64,000 bases of DNA from Nostoc sphaeroides (GTDB lineage Bacteria; Cyanobacteriota; Cyanobacteriia; Cyanobacteriales; Nostocaceae). The stretch is from the NCBI RefSeq assembly GCF_003443655.1, contig NZ_CP031941.1, forward strand, positions 1,793,501 to 1,857,500, read 5' to 3'. This document shows, in pieces, positions 18,360 to 27,450 of the stretch; within the stretch, counting starts at the first letter, position 1; each line of letters begins with the position of its first letter. The position numbers and the translations under genes are program-made. The notes below the pieces were generated by a model that was given only the letters and a program-made list of their open reading frames with translations, searched no databases and was not told the DNA's origin.

Positions 18360-18536
18360 ATGAATAAATTCATCATTGGAATTGGGATGTTCGTTGGCTC
18401 TACAATTGGTAGTTATATCCCTGCCTTGTGGGGTGGAAGTGTGCTATCATTCACCTCGATTCTTTTCAGCGTCATTGGTGGCCTTGTGGGGATTTGGCTT
18501 GGATATCGCGTATCAAAATATCTAGGTTTTATCTGA
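18360..18536 (+). CDS. Small glycine-rich membrane protein, 58 aa
   Basis: ATG 18360 to TGA 18534-18536 encodes 58 residues with two hydrophobic stretches separated by a turn: IIGIGMFVGSTIGSYIPALW, then SILFSVIGGLVGIWLGYRV, ending SKYLGFI. The GxxxG-like spacing suggests tight helix packing in the membrane. I do not recognise a named family; similar short two-helix proteins are widespread in bacteria. There is no strong Shine-Dalgarno sequence. The length and clean amphipathic pattern make it likely to be real. Confidence 0.6.
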   Translation: MNKFIIGIGMFVGSTIGSYIPALWGGSVLSFTSILFSVIGGLVGIWLGYRVSKYLGFI

Positions 18537-18692
18537 TCGGCGCGTCGCCCAAAGCCTTAAACAAGTCTTTTACCAACAGGTAAAATTTTGAGCGTGTCTT
18601 TTATGCGATCGCACTTCTTCAATACTTCTTCAATAAATGGGCAACCAGTCAGGAAATCCCGACTCAGCAGTTTGTTTTGCAAGGGTTCTTTG

Positions 18693-19355
18693 CTATCCTC
18701 TAAAAACTAAACCTACTAGTCTTCTACCCAAGAAAAGCCAATCTAACCAAAATACAATGTGAATAGCTACTATTACCCAAAATACAACTTGGTATGAAAC
18801 CTTGCTACTTTTGTGGCGTAATCTTCGTTGGGCAATGAATGCCCCCAACCATCCACCCATAAATTCACATAAATGTAATCTCTTTTCTGATATTCTCCAA
18901 CGCCCCTGCTTTGCACGATATTTATCATCCGCATACTGGGCAAAGGTAATAAAACTCATTACAGGATAGAGAATTAGAGGGATTGGGTTGAAAGTCGTTA
19001 ATGCAAAATGTATTGCTCCTAAACCCGGTAACAATGATAAAAGCAACACCTCAAATATTAAAGAATATTTCACTGTGGGTTTGAATGTTGGTTTCTCTAT
19101 TACAGAAGGTGAGTTTCTCTGTATAGGTTTGGATACAACTCCCTCAATGAAGGCGTTGCAAGCATGAACTCTTCCGTCTTTATCAACCGTTAGCTGATAG
19201 CAAATCACATCACCAACTTGGGGACGATGATTTGTTTCTTTGAGTGCAGTGATATGAAGAAAAACGTCTTGATTGCCATCACTGGAGCGGATGAAGCCAA
19301 AGCCCTTGTCATCTTTCCATGTTGTTAATTGACCTTTACGCAAAACAGGTTTCAT
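18693..19355 (-). CDS. Cold-shock domain protein fused to DUF1294 membrane domain
   Basis: A 220-residue protein. Residues about 5-70 are a cold-shock (OB-fold) nucleic-acid-binding domain with an RNP1-like motif (GFGFIRSSDG) and RNP2-like DVFLHI. After a basic linker, residues about 95-215 contain several hydrophobic helices and the DUF1294 pattern (YADDKYRAKQGRWRISEKRL, then GGWLGAFIAQRRLRHK). The CSD-DUF1294 fusion is known in bacteria and presumably tethers RNA or ssDNA binding to the membrane; its role is not established. It stands alone. Confidence 0.88.
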   Translation of the reverse strand: MKPVLRKGQLTTWKDDKGFGFIRSSDGNQDVFLHITALKETNHRPQVGDVICYQLTVDKDGRVHACNAFIEGVVSKPIQRNSPSVIEKPTFKPTVKYSLIFEVLLLSLLPGLGAIHFALTTFNPIPLILYPVMSFITFAQYADDKYRAKQGRWRISEKRLHLCEFMGGWLGAFIAQRRLRHKSSKVSYQVVFWVIVAIHIVFWLDWLFLGRRLVGLVFRG

Positions 19356-19863
19356 AAAAGACGCTGATATTAATACTTTATTGTTAAGATTCCCATATCA
19401 ATAGCAACAGACAACATTAATCCGGGATAAAAATCATCCACCCTTATTTTTAAGGACTTTGATGAACTTAGGCGTAGGCGTAGGTTGGGTTGAGGAACGA
19501 AACCCAACACCAACAATCTCTGATTTTGTTGGGGTTTCACGAATGTTCAACCCAACCTACAAATATTTTATTTTTTCGGAGTAATAAAAGAGCGCTAACC
19601 CTCCCCTTGGAAACTACGGTGTACACACAAGTCTAAAAAAGCTCTATTTCTCATTATTCTCTTGTTACTCTCGTTCCCATGCAGAGCATGGAAATGCCTG
19701 ATTGGAGGCTGCTGCCTCAAGTTTTATATTGAGTCAGAGACTCAATGAATGCATTCCCAGTCGGAGACTGGGAACGAGTCAAACGAGTCAAGTCTTATTA
19801 AGCCTACTCAATAAGAGCTAATACTGGAACAATGGGAGTAATGCTAAACCCACATAACAAACT
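19356..19863. other. Repeat-filled intergenic region
   Basis: No gene seen. 19480-19560 is a hairpin repeat (TAGGTTGGGTTGAGGAACGA on the left, the inverse TTCAACCCAACCTAC on the right), also found at 42316-42393 and, interrupted, at 43719-43936. About 19672-19778 is a second imperfect palindrome with CGTTCCCATGCAGAGCATGG near its left end and CAGTCGGAGACTGGGAACG at its right. Confidence 0.6.
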
Positions 19864-20598
19864 ATGAGTGAACTTCCCAATACTCTTGAAGATGCGATCG
19901 CTCAATCTCGTGTAGCTGTCCAAGCTGCCCTTGCAGATGGCTGTACTCGCATACAAGTTGAGTTCCTGTTCCCAGAACTCAAGTTTATGCCGGTGGCGGA
20001 ACAATTTCTGCCCCTGTTTACAGAATATGATTCTCGTTTGAAGATTTTCTTTGCTGACGCTGGGGCTGCGGCTTTAGCCCGACGCGATTGGGCTGATGCA
20101 CCATTTCAAATTTTGGATATTGGTACGGGAAGGGCTGCTTCTTTGCAGACAAAAATTCAGCCAGAGGATGAAATTTTCTTATTTATCGCGCCCACTTCCG
20201 TAGAAGTACCGCAGTTGGAAAAGTTGTGTGAAGTAATAGGCGATCGCCCTTTAGTCTTGTTAAATCCCCGCTTAGAAGATGCTGGAACTGTAGGCATTGG
20301 TTATACAGCTAGAAAAATCCGCGATCGCTTTCTCAGTACCATTGAATCTGCCTATTATCTCCGCCCTATAGATGATGAAAGTGCCCTATGTCGCTGCTAT
20401 CCAGGGCTGTGGGAAGTTTGGCTGGAAACTAACGGCGAATATCAAAGAATTGCGGAATTACCTACAAAACCATCGGGTGATGAGTTGGATCTCATCCTCT
20501 TAAAGGGACAACCACAAACAACAACAGATGCTGCACCTGCGAGAAAGCCGAGTGTGTTTAAAAGTTTGCAACGGTTTTTAAAGGCGTTGAGTAGTTAG
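19864..20598 (+). CDS. DUF1995-family protein
   Basis: A 244-residue soluble protein matching the DUF1995 family known from cyanobacteria and plastids. N-terminal features are LPNTLEDAIAQSRVAVQAAL and QVEFLFPELKFMPVAEQFLP. A Rossmann-like central part and a conserved RPLVLLNPRLED strand follow. The biochemical role is unknown, and some plant members are linked to chloroplast biogenesis. The C-terminus after about residue 215 is a basic tail (RKPSVFKSLQRFLKAL). It is followed closely by a predicted terminator, so it is probably monocistronic. Confidence 0.85.
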   Translation: MSELPNTLEDAIAQSRVAVQAALADGCTRIQVEFLFPELKFMPVAEQFLPLFTEYDSRLKIFFADAGAAALARRDWADAPFQILDIGTGRAASLQTKIQPEDEIFLFIAPTSVEVPQLEKLCEVIGDRPLVLLNPRLEDAGTVGIGYTARKIRDRFLSTIESAYYLRPIDDESALCRCYPGLWEVWLETNGEYQRIAELPTKPSGDELDLILLKGQPQTTTDAAPARKPSVFKSLQRFLKALSS

Positions 20599-20607
20599 GA
20601 AAAAACA

Positions 20608-20656
20608 GAGGTAGCAGGAGGAAAATTCTCATCTGCTGCCTCATTTGGAGTTTTTT
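20608..20656 (+). terminator. Predicted intrinsic terminator after the DUF1995 gene
   Basis: A 10-bp stem with one mismatch (GAGGTAGCAG paired with CTGCTGCCTC), then a T6 run at 20651-20656 after a short spacer, starting 10 nt after the stop codon. Confidence 0.5.
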
Positions 20657-20829
20657 ATACATAAATTAATTTACAATAAGTCCATTTTATTACTCGTTTA
20701 AAAGCCACCGCTAGAAGAAGATAGACAAGCTAGTGAAGAAGTTAGACCAGATTATCAGGAAATACGCGATCGCATTTTACGATCCTTGAGGGCAAGAGTA
20801 GCCACCAGGTCGCCCCAAAAGCATAATCC

Positions 20830-23775
20830 TCATTTAATTTTGGTAATAGCAGCACAGGTTAATGGTTGCTGCAAGTATCTAGGAGATTTATCTGAAACTA
20901 ACTCGATTTTGCCTAATTCGTTGCGATGCCAAGAAGTAGCTTGAACAAGAGCTTCTGGGGAGGTCGGTATTTGGGCAGTGGTATTACCAGTTTTGCGGTA
21001 TGTAGAGAGATCGCGGATGTCAGACCAAGTGCGATCGCTGCTAATTTCCTGCGTTGGATTTTGCGGTACACCACCCCGTCCTGTGGCGACAAAACTGCTG
21101 CCAGTATTACTAGAACAACCTGTAGCAATAAGCTTAGATAAATCTGTTAATTCTACGGGCAATTCTAGTAAACCAGAATTTGGATCAACGCCAAAATTAT
21201 TAATATTGACTGTACCGTTAACACCAAATTGGGAACTGGCGGTAATATCGTTTTCAGGAGTGAGTTGGTTGCGATATTCTAGACCGAAAATGCCTTGAGT
21301 TGTAATGTTGATGTTACCACCATTACCTGTAACAGCATTAGCAATGATATCGCTGTTTTCTAACCCAACAATCACGGGAGAATTAATCTTTATATTACCG
21401 CCATTGCCACTGCCGCCTGCGGTTGCGGTAATTTGACTACCATGACGACTCACAAGAGCATTTCTTAGCACTAGATTAATATTGCCGCCTTCTCCAGATA
21501 CAGTGGTAGCAGTAATATTCCCAGTATCCAAAGAGACTCTATCAGCTTCGATGTTTAACTGTCCGGCGTTACCTGTGCCTTCATAGGTGACAGTAACCCT
21601 ACCTCCATTACGAACCGTTAGCTGGTGAGTATTGATGTTTAATACACCTATGTTGCCTGTGGGTACGTCCGGTAGATTATAAAATTGACGGGCGGTTTCA
21701 AGCGGGATTAAGGCAGCAGTAGCAATCGCTGAGGTGTGGATATTTTTACCTTCTACCAGAATGTCATTTGCTTGAATTGTCAAAGCCCCTGTATCGCCAG
21801 TACCGCCAGTAATGTTGGCAATTGCCCCAGCATTAAGTACCTGCAATTGATTAGTTTGGATCTTGACATTTCCTGTGTTACCGTTGCCATAGGTGGCGCT
21901 GCCTAAGAGACTAGAAGCGAGTGTATACGGATTGATGCCACTGACGGTTAACCATTCTCCTACATTTACACTGATATTGCCACTATTGCCCAAATTATTG
22001 GACTGGCTGGCATCTCCAAAGCTGCCAATTAGAGATAGAGAACTTGTTGCCAAGGTTGCTCCGTCTTGCAATGAAAGCAGAGGTGTTGTCACCCAGAGAT
22101 TACCACCATTACCAGAACCAGTAGTACTACTACCAATAAAGCTGATTTGGGCTGGTGAAATTGGGGATGCACCCACCAGATTAATACTTTGTCGTGCTAC
22201 CACGGTCACATCCCCGGCATTACCAATACCCGTACCTGGTATTCCTGCCACACGACTAGCAAAGCTAAAAATCCCTCCCCCATCGCTCAGATTCAATGTC
22301 CCTGTAGAGACTCTCACACTCCCACTATTACCAATCCCGAAGGTGTAAGTATCTATACCGCTATTGAGCAAACTTATCGGACTCACACCAGTGCCAGAAA
22401 TCTCATCAGCGATATCAACATAAATATTTCCACCTCTTCCTGTAGCCCCTGGAAAGACGATACTTCCCACTAAACCGCCATCTTCCAGTGTTAGTTTGCG
22501 GGCAACTAGATTGACATCTCCCCCATCTCCCAAAGTATAAGTTTGACTACCGATGCGGCTACTGCTACTCCCAGAAGGTGCTAGTGGAGATTTCAGAGCA
22601 ATGGCACCACTAGCAGTAATCGTATCTGCTATTACCTGGACTTTCCCTGCTGTCCCTGCACCCAGGCTGAAAGTTTCAATTGCTGCACCATCTTTTAAAG
22701 TCAATCGTCCGGCTTGAATATTCACATCACCCCCATTCCCCGTTCCCCCTGGTGCTACTTGATTGACAATCCAGGCGCTGGGAGCTTGAGCATTGGCATT
22801 GACACCATCTAGAGAGAGCGATCGCGCTGCATTCACAGTAATACTACCACCCCGTCCAGTGCCGGTAGTGGCTGCGGCAATTTGCGATTGATCCAGGTGA
22901 ATATCCCTACCCACTACTTGAATACCCCCAAAAGGATTGCCCACAGGGTAGGGATTCCACAGGGAGGAACGCTGTGTAAAGTTAATATCTCGAAAATCTT
23001 CCACTTGTGCATAACCTAGCTGCCATCCTGCGGGTGTCGGTGTCAGGCTCACTGTGCCACTACCCACTGCACTAATTTCAATTCGACCCACAGGGGCAGT
23101 AATTACACCACCTGTAAATGTGATATCTCCGCCAACTAAGGCGATGGTCTTTCCCGGACTTGCTACTATTCCTAAATTATTGGTAGGCACTATACCATCA
23201 TTGCCTTTTCCCTGCACCTGAATTGGACTTGCAGAACTACCGAGTTGCAAACCAATGGGGACACTCATGGTTAATAATGGTGATGTTACTGACTTTACGG
23301 CACTAAACTCAACTCCATCGGCAAACTTAACACTATTCGCTGTCGTCCCCACAAACGAACCACCAATATTCAACGCCGCATTTTTACCAAATACAATACC
23401 CGCCGGATTAATTAAAAATAAGCTTACCGGGTTACTATTATTTGCTGTGCTAATTAATCCATCAATATTAGAAGCATTTCCACCCGTCACCCGACTAAAT
23501 ATAGTAGTAATATTTGGTGTGTTTGTTAAATCAAAAGTTGCTAAACTCCCTGTAGGCACAGAGAAATTACTGAAACTATGAAATAAATTATTACCTTTTT
23601 CTATACCGTTAAGAATATTAAAATTATTACCGTTGGAGTTGACTTGGGTGTTAGTTGTACTATCGGATGTCACTTGAGCCGTTGCTGGTAACTGCATTCC
23701 CGAAGTGAAAAATCCAGTTGTGAATATCAATAGAAATGGTACAACTCTCATCACTACAAACTTCCTTAACCTCAT
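20830..23775 (-). CDS. Filamentous-haemagglutinin-type two-partner-secretion exoprotein
   Basis: A 981-residue secreted protein. It has a signal peptide (about 1-34, ending ATAQV), then a TPS/haemagglutination-activity domain (about 35-280) with the hallmark NPAGIVFGKNAALNIGGSF (NPNGI-type motif). The rest is a long series of GN-rich, beta-helix-like repeats (GNGGNINI, GTGNAGQLNI). These proteins are exported through an FhaC/TpsB outer-membrane partner that recognises the TPS domain. No tpsB gene is in this window. The C-terminus (DKSPRYLQQPLTCAAI) is a conserved end in cyanobacterial members. A degenerate second copy of that end lies just upstream (23817-23882). Role is probably surface adhesion or a secreted matrix component. 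Confidence 0.9.
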   Translation of the reverse strand: MRLRKFVVMRVVPFLLIFTTGFFTSGMQLPATAQVTSDSTTNTQVNSNGNNFNILNGIEKGNNLFHSFSNFSVPTGSLATFDLTNTPNITTIFSRVTGGNASNIDGLISTANNSNPVSLFLINPAGIVFGKNAALNIGGSFVGTTANSVKFADGVEFSAVKSVTSPLLTMSVPIGLQLGSSASPIQVQGKGNDGIVPTNNLGIVASPGKTIALVGGDITFTGGVITAPVGRIEISAVGSGTVSLTPTPAGWQLGYAQVEDFRDINFTQRSSLWNPYPVGNPFGGIQVVGRDIHLDQSQIAAATTGTGRGGSITVNAARSLSLDGVNANAQAPSAWIVNQVAPGGTGNGGDVNIQAGRLTLKDGAAIETFSLGAGTAGKVQVIADTITASGAIALKSPLAPSGSSSSRIGSQTYTLGDGGDVNLVARKLTLEDGGLVGSIVFPGATGRGGNIYVDIADEISGTGVSPISLLNSGIDTYTFGIGNSGSVRVSTGTLNLSDGGGIFSFASRVAGIPGTGIGNAGDVTVVARQSINLVGASPISPAQISFIGSSTTGSGNGGNLWVTTPLLSLQDGATLATSSLSLIGSFGDASQSNNLGNSGNISVNVGEWLTVSGINPYTLASSLLGSATYGNGNTGNVKIQTNQLQVLNAGAIANITGGTGDTGALTIQANDILVEGKNIHTSAIATAALIPLETARQFYNLPDVPTGNIGVLNINTHQLTVRNGGRVTVTYEGTGNAGQLNIEADRVSLDTGNITATTVSGEGGNINLVLRNALVSRHGSQITATAGGSGNGGNIKINSPVIVGLENSDIIANAVTGNGGNINITTQGIFGLEYRNQLTPENDITASSQFGVNGTVNINNFGVDPNSGLLELPVELTDLSKLIATGCSSNTGSSFVATGRGGVPQNPTQEISSDRTWSDIRDLSTYRKTGNTTAQIPTSPEALVQATSWHRNELGKIELVSDKSPRYLQQPLTCAAITKIK

Positions 23776-23816
23776 TTGTAGTTATAGTTCCCTGAATGAC
23801 GTTGTTGATAACATCA

Positions 23817-23882
23817 TTAACTTTTGGGAATTGCAGCGCAGGTTAACGCTTGTTGCACCTGAGTAGGAGATTTATCGGGTAA
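23817..23882 (-). pseudogene. C-terminal remnant of a second haemagglutinin-like gene
   Basis: On the minus strand this frame reads LPDKSPTQVQQALTCAAIPK and ends at TAA, closely matching the end of the adjacent exoprotein (SDKSPRYLQQPLTCAAITK). Only about 21 codons remain, and a hairpin repeat (23889-23912) cuts them off upstream. The simplest reading is a tandem pair of paralogues in which one has been almost entirely deleted. Confidence 0.6.
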
Positions 23883-23920
23883 TATTTTGAGACGCGATTG
23901 ATCGCGTCTCTACAACTTTT

Positions 23921-26917
23921 TTAATTCGCTTGCAACGGCGCATTTAAGACTTTCTCTATGCGATCGCGTGTTTCTAATATGTGCGCTTTGGTGTATTCAT
24001 CTTCGGAATTAACCCCCTTGAGTTTCTCATCAAGTTGTTTGAGTTTATACCACGCCAGAGTCCGGGCATCTTCTGGGACATATTCTTTTCGCAACACCAT
24101 AGCCGTCAAAATGTCCAGGTATTGCCGTTGCAAGCCTCGCCGTAAACTAGCAATCTTCATTGGTTGACCTTTTGGTTTGATTACTTCTGTCCAGATATCT
24201 GATTGCAAAGTGTCAAATAATTCCGGCAGACTCAGTGCATTTCCTGACTTAGTTTTCAGTTCAATATCCTTGAGGCGAGAGAGGCGATCGCCTGAGAGTA
24301 AATCCCGCAACACAGAACCTTGCATGAACAACACCAAGTCATGAATTGGAAAATCCAAACGACCAACTTGCGGAGTACTACCCCAATGTCGCCAACGGGA
24401 AGGTGCTAATTTATTCAATAGTTCTGGTGAAAAGCTGAAGGCATCTTCTGCAAATACATACTTTTGCAGTGTTTCTAAAGCCTGTCGTTGTTCTTCAACT
24501 GGGACTGGTTCAAATGGTAATCGGCGTTGGCTAACTCCAGAGGGTATTTCGCTGGGGTGGATGCGATAGAAAGACTGTCCGCCAATGTATTTTGTGGTGT
24601 AATATATTTGCTGAAAATAGTTACCCAATACTGTGCTAAAACGTTCGCTCACATCGCTGTAACTATCACCAGCCATTGGGTAACGCTTATCGAGACGTTC
24701 CCACATCACCCGCGAATTATTCAATTGCCACTGAGAATAAAGCAGGACATCGCCACTGTTATCCCAAGCATCAGAAGTTGGGTCAAGGTCATACATGTCT
24801 TCATCTGTGGAATAACTCAACTCTGGCTTATAAGATTGTGCAGCAATTTCTTCTAAAATTGGCTTTTCTGCGATCGGAGTTGATGTTTGAATTGGTACGT
24901 AGCCATACTTAATCGCCCAGTCGTCATAAGGCCCCACCATAGTGGGAAAATAATCTCCCTGCTTTGTCCCTTGAGGGGCAATATTGGGCGGAATATAATC
25001 CATCACCGAAGTTGTCAAACCTTTAGTTTTGGTAATTTCCGTATTATTCATCTCGTCGGGTGGTAACAGTGTACTACCACGGAAGTTATGGCGTAAACCA
25101 AGAGTATGTCCAACTTCGTGAGCGATAATTAAACGTAAATATTGATTGATATATTCTTTCACCTGGTCTGGAGTGGCCATAGTATCTGGAAGCAGTGACA
25201 TTGCCAGCGAACCAAAGGCAAACTGGTTAGCAGCTTCCATGCCATAGCATAAATCGTACTCACCTGCCATTTTCGATAAACGATTTAACAACTCCTGTTG
25301 TGTTTGCGTTTGCTGGGGCTTACCATTATCTTTCGCATCTAAACCATTGGTGCAAAGTAGACGATTTTGCATCAAAGCTGATAGAGTAGTGCGATTTTCA
25401 GTTTGGCTAGGTTGGACGATTTTGCGATACTCACTCTTAAGTGCCCGCACAAAGCTAGCATCGACGAGAATATCTGCATCCAAAATTTCCCCAGTCAATG
25501 GGTTAACACGAGATGGCCCCATTGCAAAATAACCATCGACTGTGTTGATCCAGCGAATCGTGTTGTAACGAATATCTGCTGGATCCCATGTGGCATCATC
25601 CGGCATTTGACGGACTTCAATTGCATCCTTGAATCCAGCATTTAGAAAGGCTTTGTTCCACATTAAAACGCCTTCTTTGATAGGATCGCGGTACTCTAAG
25701 GGCACAGCGTTATCAATCCAAAAGACAATCGGTTTTTTGGGACGAGAAATTGCTGCTTTCGGGTCTTGTTTTTCCAAATTCCAGCGATTGATGTAGCGGA
25801 CAAAAGAATCGCCGCGATCGTCTTTCGATAAATCTTGGTAGGCGGTGATGAAATAACCGATGCGCTCGTCAGCAAGGCGCGGGCGATAATCTTTATCAGG
25901 TAGTTGGGAGAGACTGTAGTGGACGCGCAAGGTATAACCACGGTTATCAGCTAACGAGGCAAAGCTTGCCACTTCACTGTCACGATCACCGCTACCGGAG
26001 AAATTTAAAACTGACTCAATTTCTAAGTTTTGGGGAAAAGCTTTGGCAGTCCCAAAATAAGATTGGTCTGTGGTTGCTGGAACTCCTAAACTTGCAGATA
26101 ATCCACCTAAATCTGTCAGTAGCAAATCTCCTAAGTCGATAAGAAGAGTTTTGCGTTCTGGATGAATACTTTTAAGGGAAATGCTGTAGAGAACAGAATC
26201 ACTAAAAGACCGGGCTAGCGATCGCACCTGCGGATCTCCCTCACGAGTGCGAAAATTAACATTGCGAATCACAAAGTTTAATTTATCATCTACTCGCTGG
26301 AAATAAAACAAAAAATCTTGCAGAGGCATACCACTGTAAATTCCTCGTTCACCAATGCCCGATTCCAGGGTTGCCGTAGCTAGATAATTTTTATTGAGTT
26401 GCTCTGGCTTAATTTCTAAATAAATTTTATTCTTTTCTTTATTACGATATAGGGTGAACAATCCCCCTGACTTTTGGGTGTCTTTGATGACTTCATCAAA
26501 TGGCTCTAACTCATCCTTTGTTGTTGGTGTTTTGCTAGGTTTAGGCTTTTCTGCTGGTTTTGCAACTTGCAAAAATGGTTGCTGTCCTGCTTTTTTCAGG
26601 TCTTTTACTACCCAAATAAACGGTTGAGGCTGTGCGTGTTTATTTTGATTAACCACCCAAACTTGCCCTGACGCTAGCCTCTTTTCTTGGGGAATATTAA
26701 TATTCTTGGGTGATAAAGCTGAAGAAGTTTCTGTCATTAACTGACTATTGGATTTTTCTCCACTTCTGGCTGTTACTACGGCTTCTCCAACCCGCACACC
26801 CTTCTGGTTCACTGACAATGTATCAATGTTAACAGACGTTGACTTGGCGCTAGCCGTTGCTATTCCTAAAAACAAACCATGTAACAAAATCATATAAAAA
26901 GTTAAACTGTTCTTCAT
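23921..26917 (-). CDS. Secreted zinc metalloprotease of the DUF5117/DUF5118 type
   Basis: A 998-residue exported protein with signal peptide (about 1-24, LLHGLFLGIATASAKS). Its central catalytic motif IIAHEVGHTLGLRHNFRGS (about residues 598-616) is the extended HEXXHXXGXXH zinc site of metzincin-like proteases. Upstream lies the DUF5117-like region (EPFDEVIKDTQKSGGLFTLY, then VLYSISLKSIHPERKTLL), and the C-terminal part resembles the DUF4953 extension. This large family is widespread in Bacteroidota and cyanobacteria; natural substrates are largely unknown. It lies upstream of the haemagglutinin-type exoprotein on the same strand, 146 bp away, so a link (processing or surface display) is possible but not shown. 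Confidence 0.9.
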   Translation of the reverse strand: MKNSLTFYMILLHGLFLGIATASAKSTSVNIDTLSVNQKGVRVGEAVVTARSGEKSNSQLMTETSSALSPKNINIPQEKRLASGQVWVVNQNKHAQPQPFIWVVKDLKKAGQQPFLQVAKPAEKPKPSKTPTTKDELEPFDEVIKDTQKSGGLFTLYRNKEKNKIYLEIKPEQLNKNYLATATLESGIGERGIYSGMPLQDFLFYFQRVDDKLNFVIRNVNFRTREGDPQVRSLARSFSDSVLYSISLKSIHPERKTLLIDLGDLLLTDLGGLSASLGVPATTDQSYFGTAKAFPQNLEIESVLNFSGSGDRDSEVASFASLADNRGYTLRVHYSLSQLPDKDYRPRLADERIGYFITAYQDLSKDDRGDSFVRYINRWNLEKQDPKAAISRPKKPIVFWIDNAVPLEYRDPIKEGVLMWNKAFLNAGFKDAIEVRQMPDDATWDPADIRYNTIRWINTVDGYFAMGPSRVNPLTGEILDADILVDASFVRALKSEYRKIVQPSQTENRTTLSALMQNRLLCTNGLDAKDNGKPQQTQTQQELLNRLSKMAGEYDLCYGMEAANQFAFGSLAMSLLPDTMATPDQVKEYINQYLRLIIAHEVGHTLGLRHNFRGSTLLPPDEMNNTEITKTKGLTTSVMDYIPPNIAPQGTKQGDYFPTMVGPYDDWAIKYGYVPIQTSTPIAEKPILEEIAAQSYKPELSYSTDEDMYDLDPTSDAWDNSGDVLLYSQWQLNNSRVMWERLDKRYPMAGDSYSDVSERFSTVLGNYFQQIYYTTKYIGGQSFYRIHPSEIPSGVSQRRLPFEPVPVEEQRQALETLQKYVFAEDAFSFSPELLNKLAPSRWRHWGSTPQVGRLDFPIHDLVLFMQGSVLRDLLSGDRLSRLKDIELKTKSGNALSLPELFDTLQSDIWTEVIKPKGQPMKIASLRRGLQRQYLDILTAMVLRKEYVPEDARTLAWYKLKQLDEKLKGVNSEDEYTKAHILETRDRIEKVLNAPLQAN

Positions 26918-27450
26918 CCCCTGTATCTCCGATAGTCATTCCGTGGTTAATTTTTAACTTTTGCAAAGCTATGTAGCCTGCTTTTTGTCGATTTTCTCAG
27001 ATGCTTTAGATCAAGCAGCCAACTTTAGACTTCAATTTCAGTTGCGATTTTTGGGCAATGTTCACACTGTTGTACAGCAGAATTTTTCCTAACAATTGCA
27101 ACTCTCACAAACAGTAAGTATTATTTTTACATAAGACTAGTAAATATCCTGGGAAAAAAGTATCACAGATTAGCCAAAGGCGGAAAATTACTTGATTTTT
27201 TAAAGATTTTTTCTGATGACACTTTGTTTACATCAGGAGAAGGAACTTGAGATTACTACAGGTTAGCGAGAAGCCGCCCTCCAGGAACACCGTTGGTTTA
27301 ACCCATCGGAGATATCGCCAACGCATGATATTTTTCGTGTAGTATTTATTGATACTATTAATTTTTGGCAATGGCAAGCAAACTACCATAGAAAAAATTT
27401 TAATTCCGAATTATCAAAACAGTAATTTAAATGTAACAACGGACACAGAA
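26918..27450. other. Divergent intergenic region, AT-rich
   Basis: No convincing gene. It should hold the divergent promoters of the metalloprotease and pentapeptide genes. 27264-27320 is a more GC-rich stretch (AGCGAGAAGCCGCCCTCC) that may be a dispersed repeat, but I find no second copy in this window. Confidence 0.4.

Noticed and set aside
20913..23581. Numerous + frames opposite the haemagglutinin gene
   Set aside because: Antisense shadows of a large beta-helix gene; no start signals or recognisable domains.
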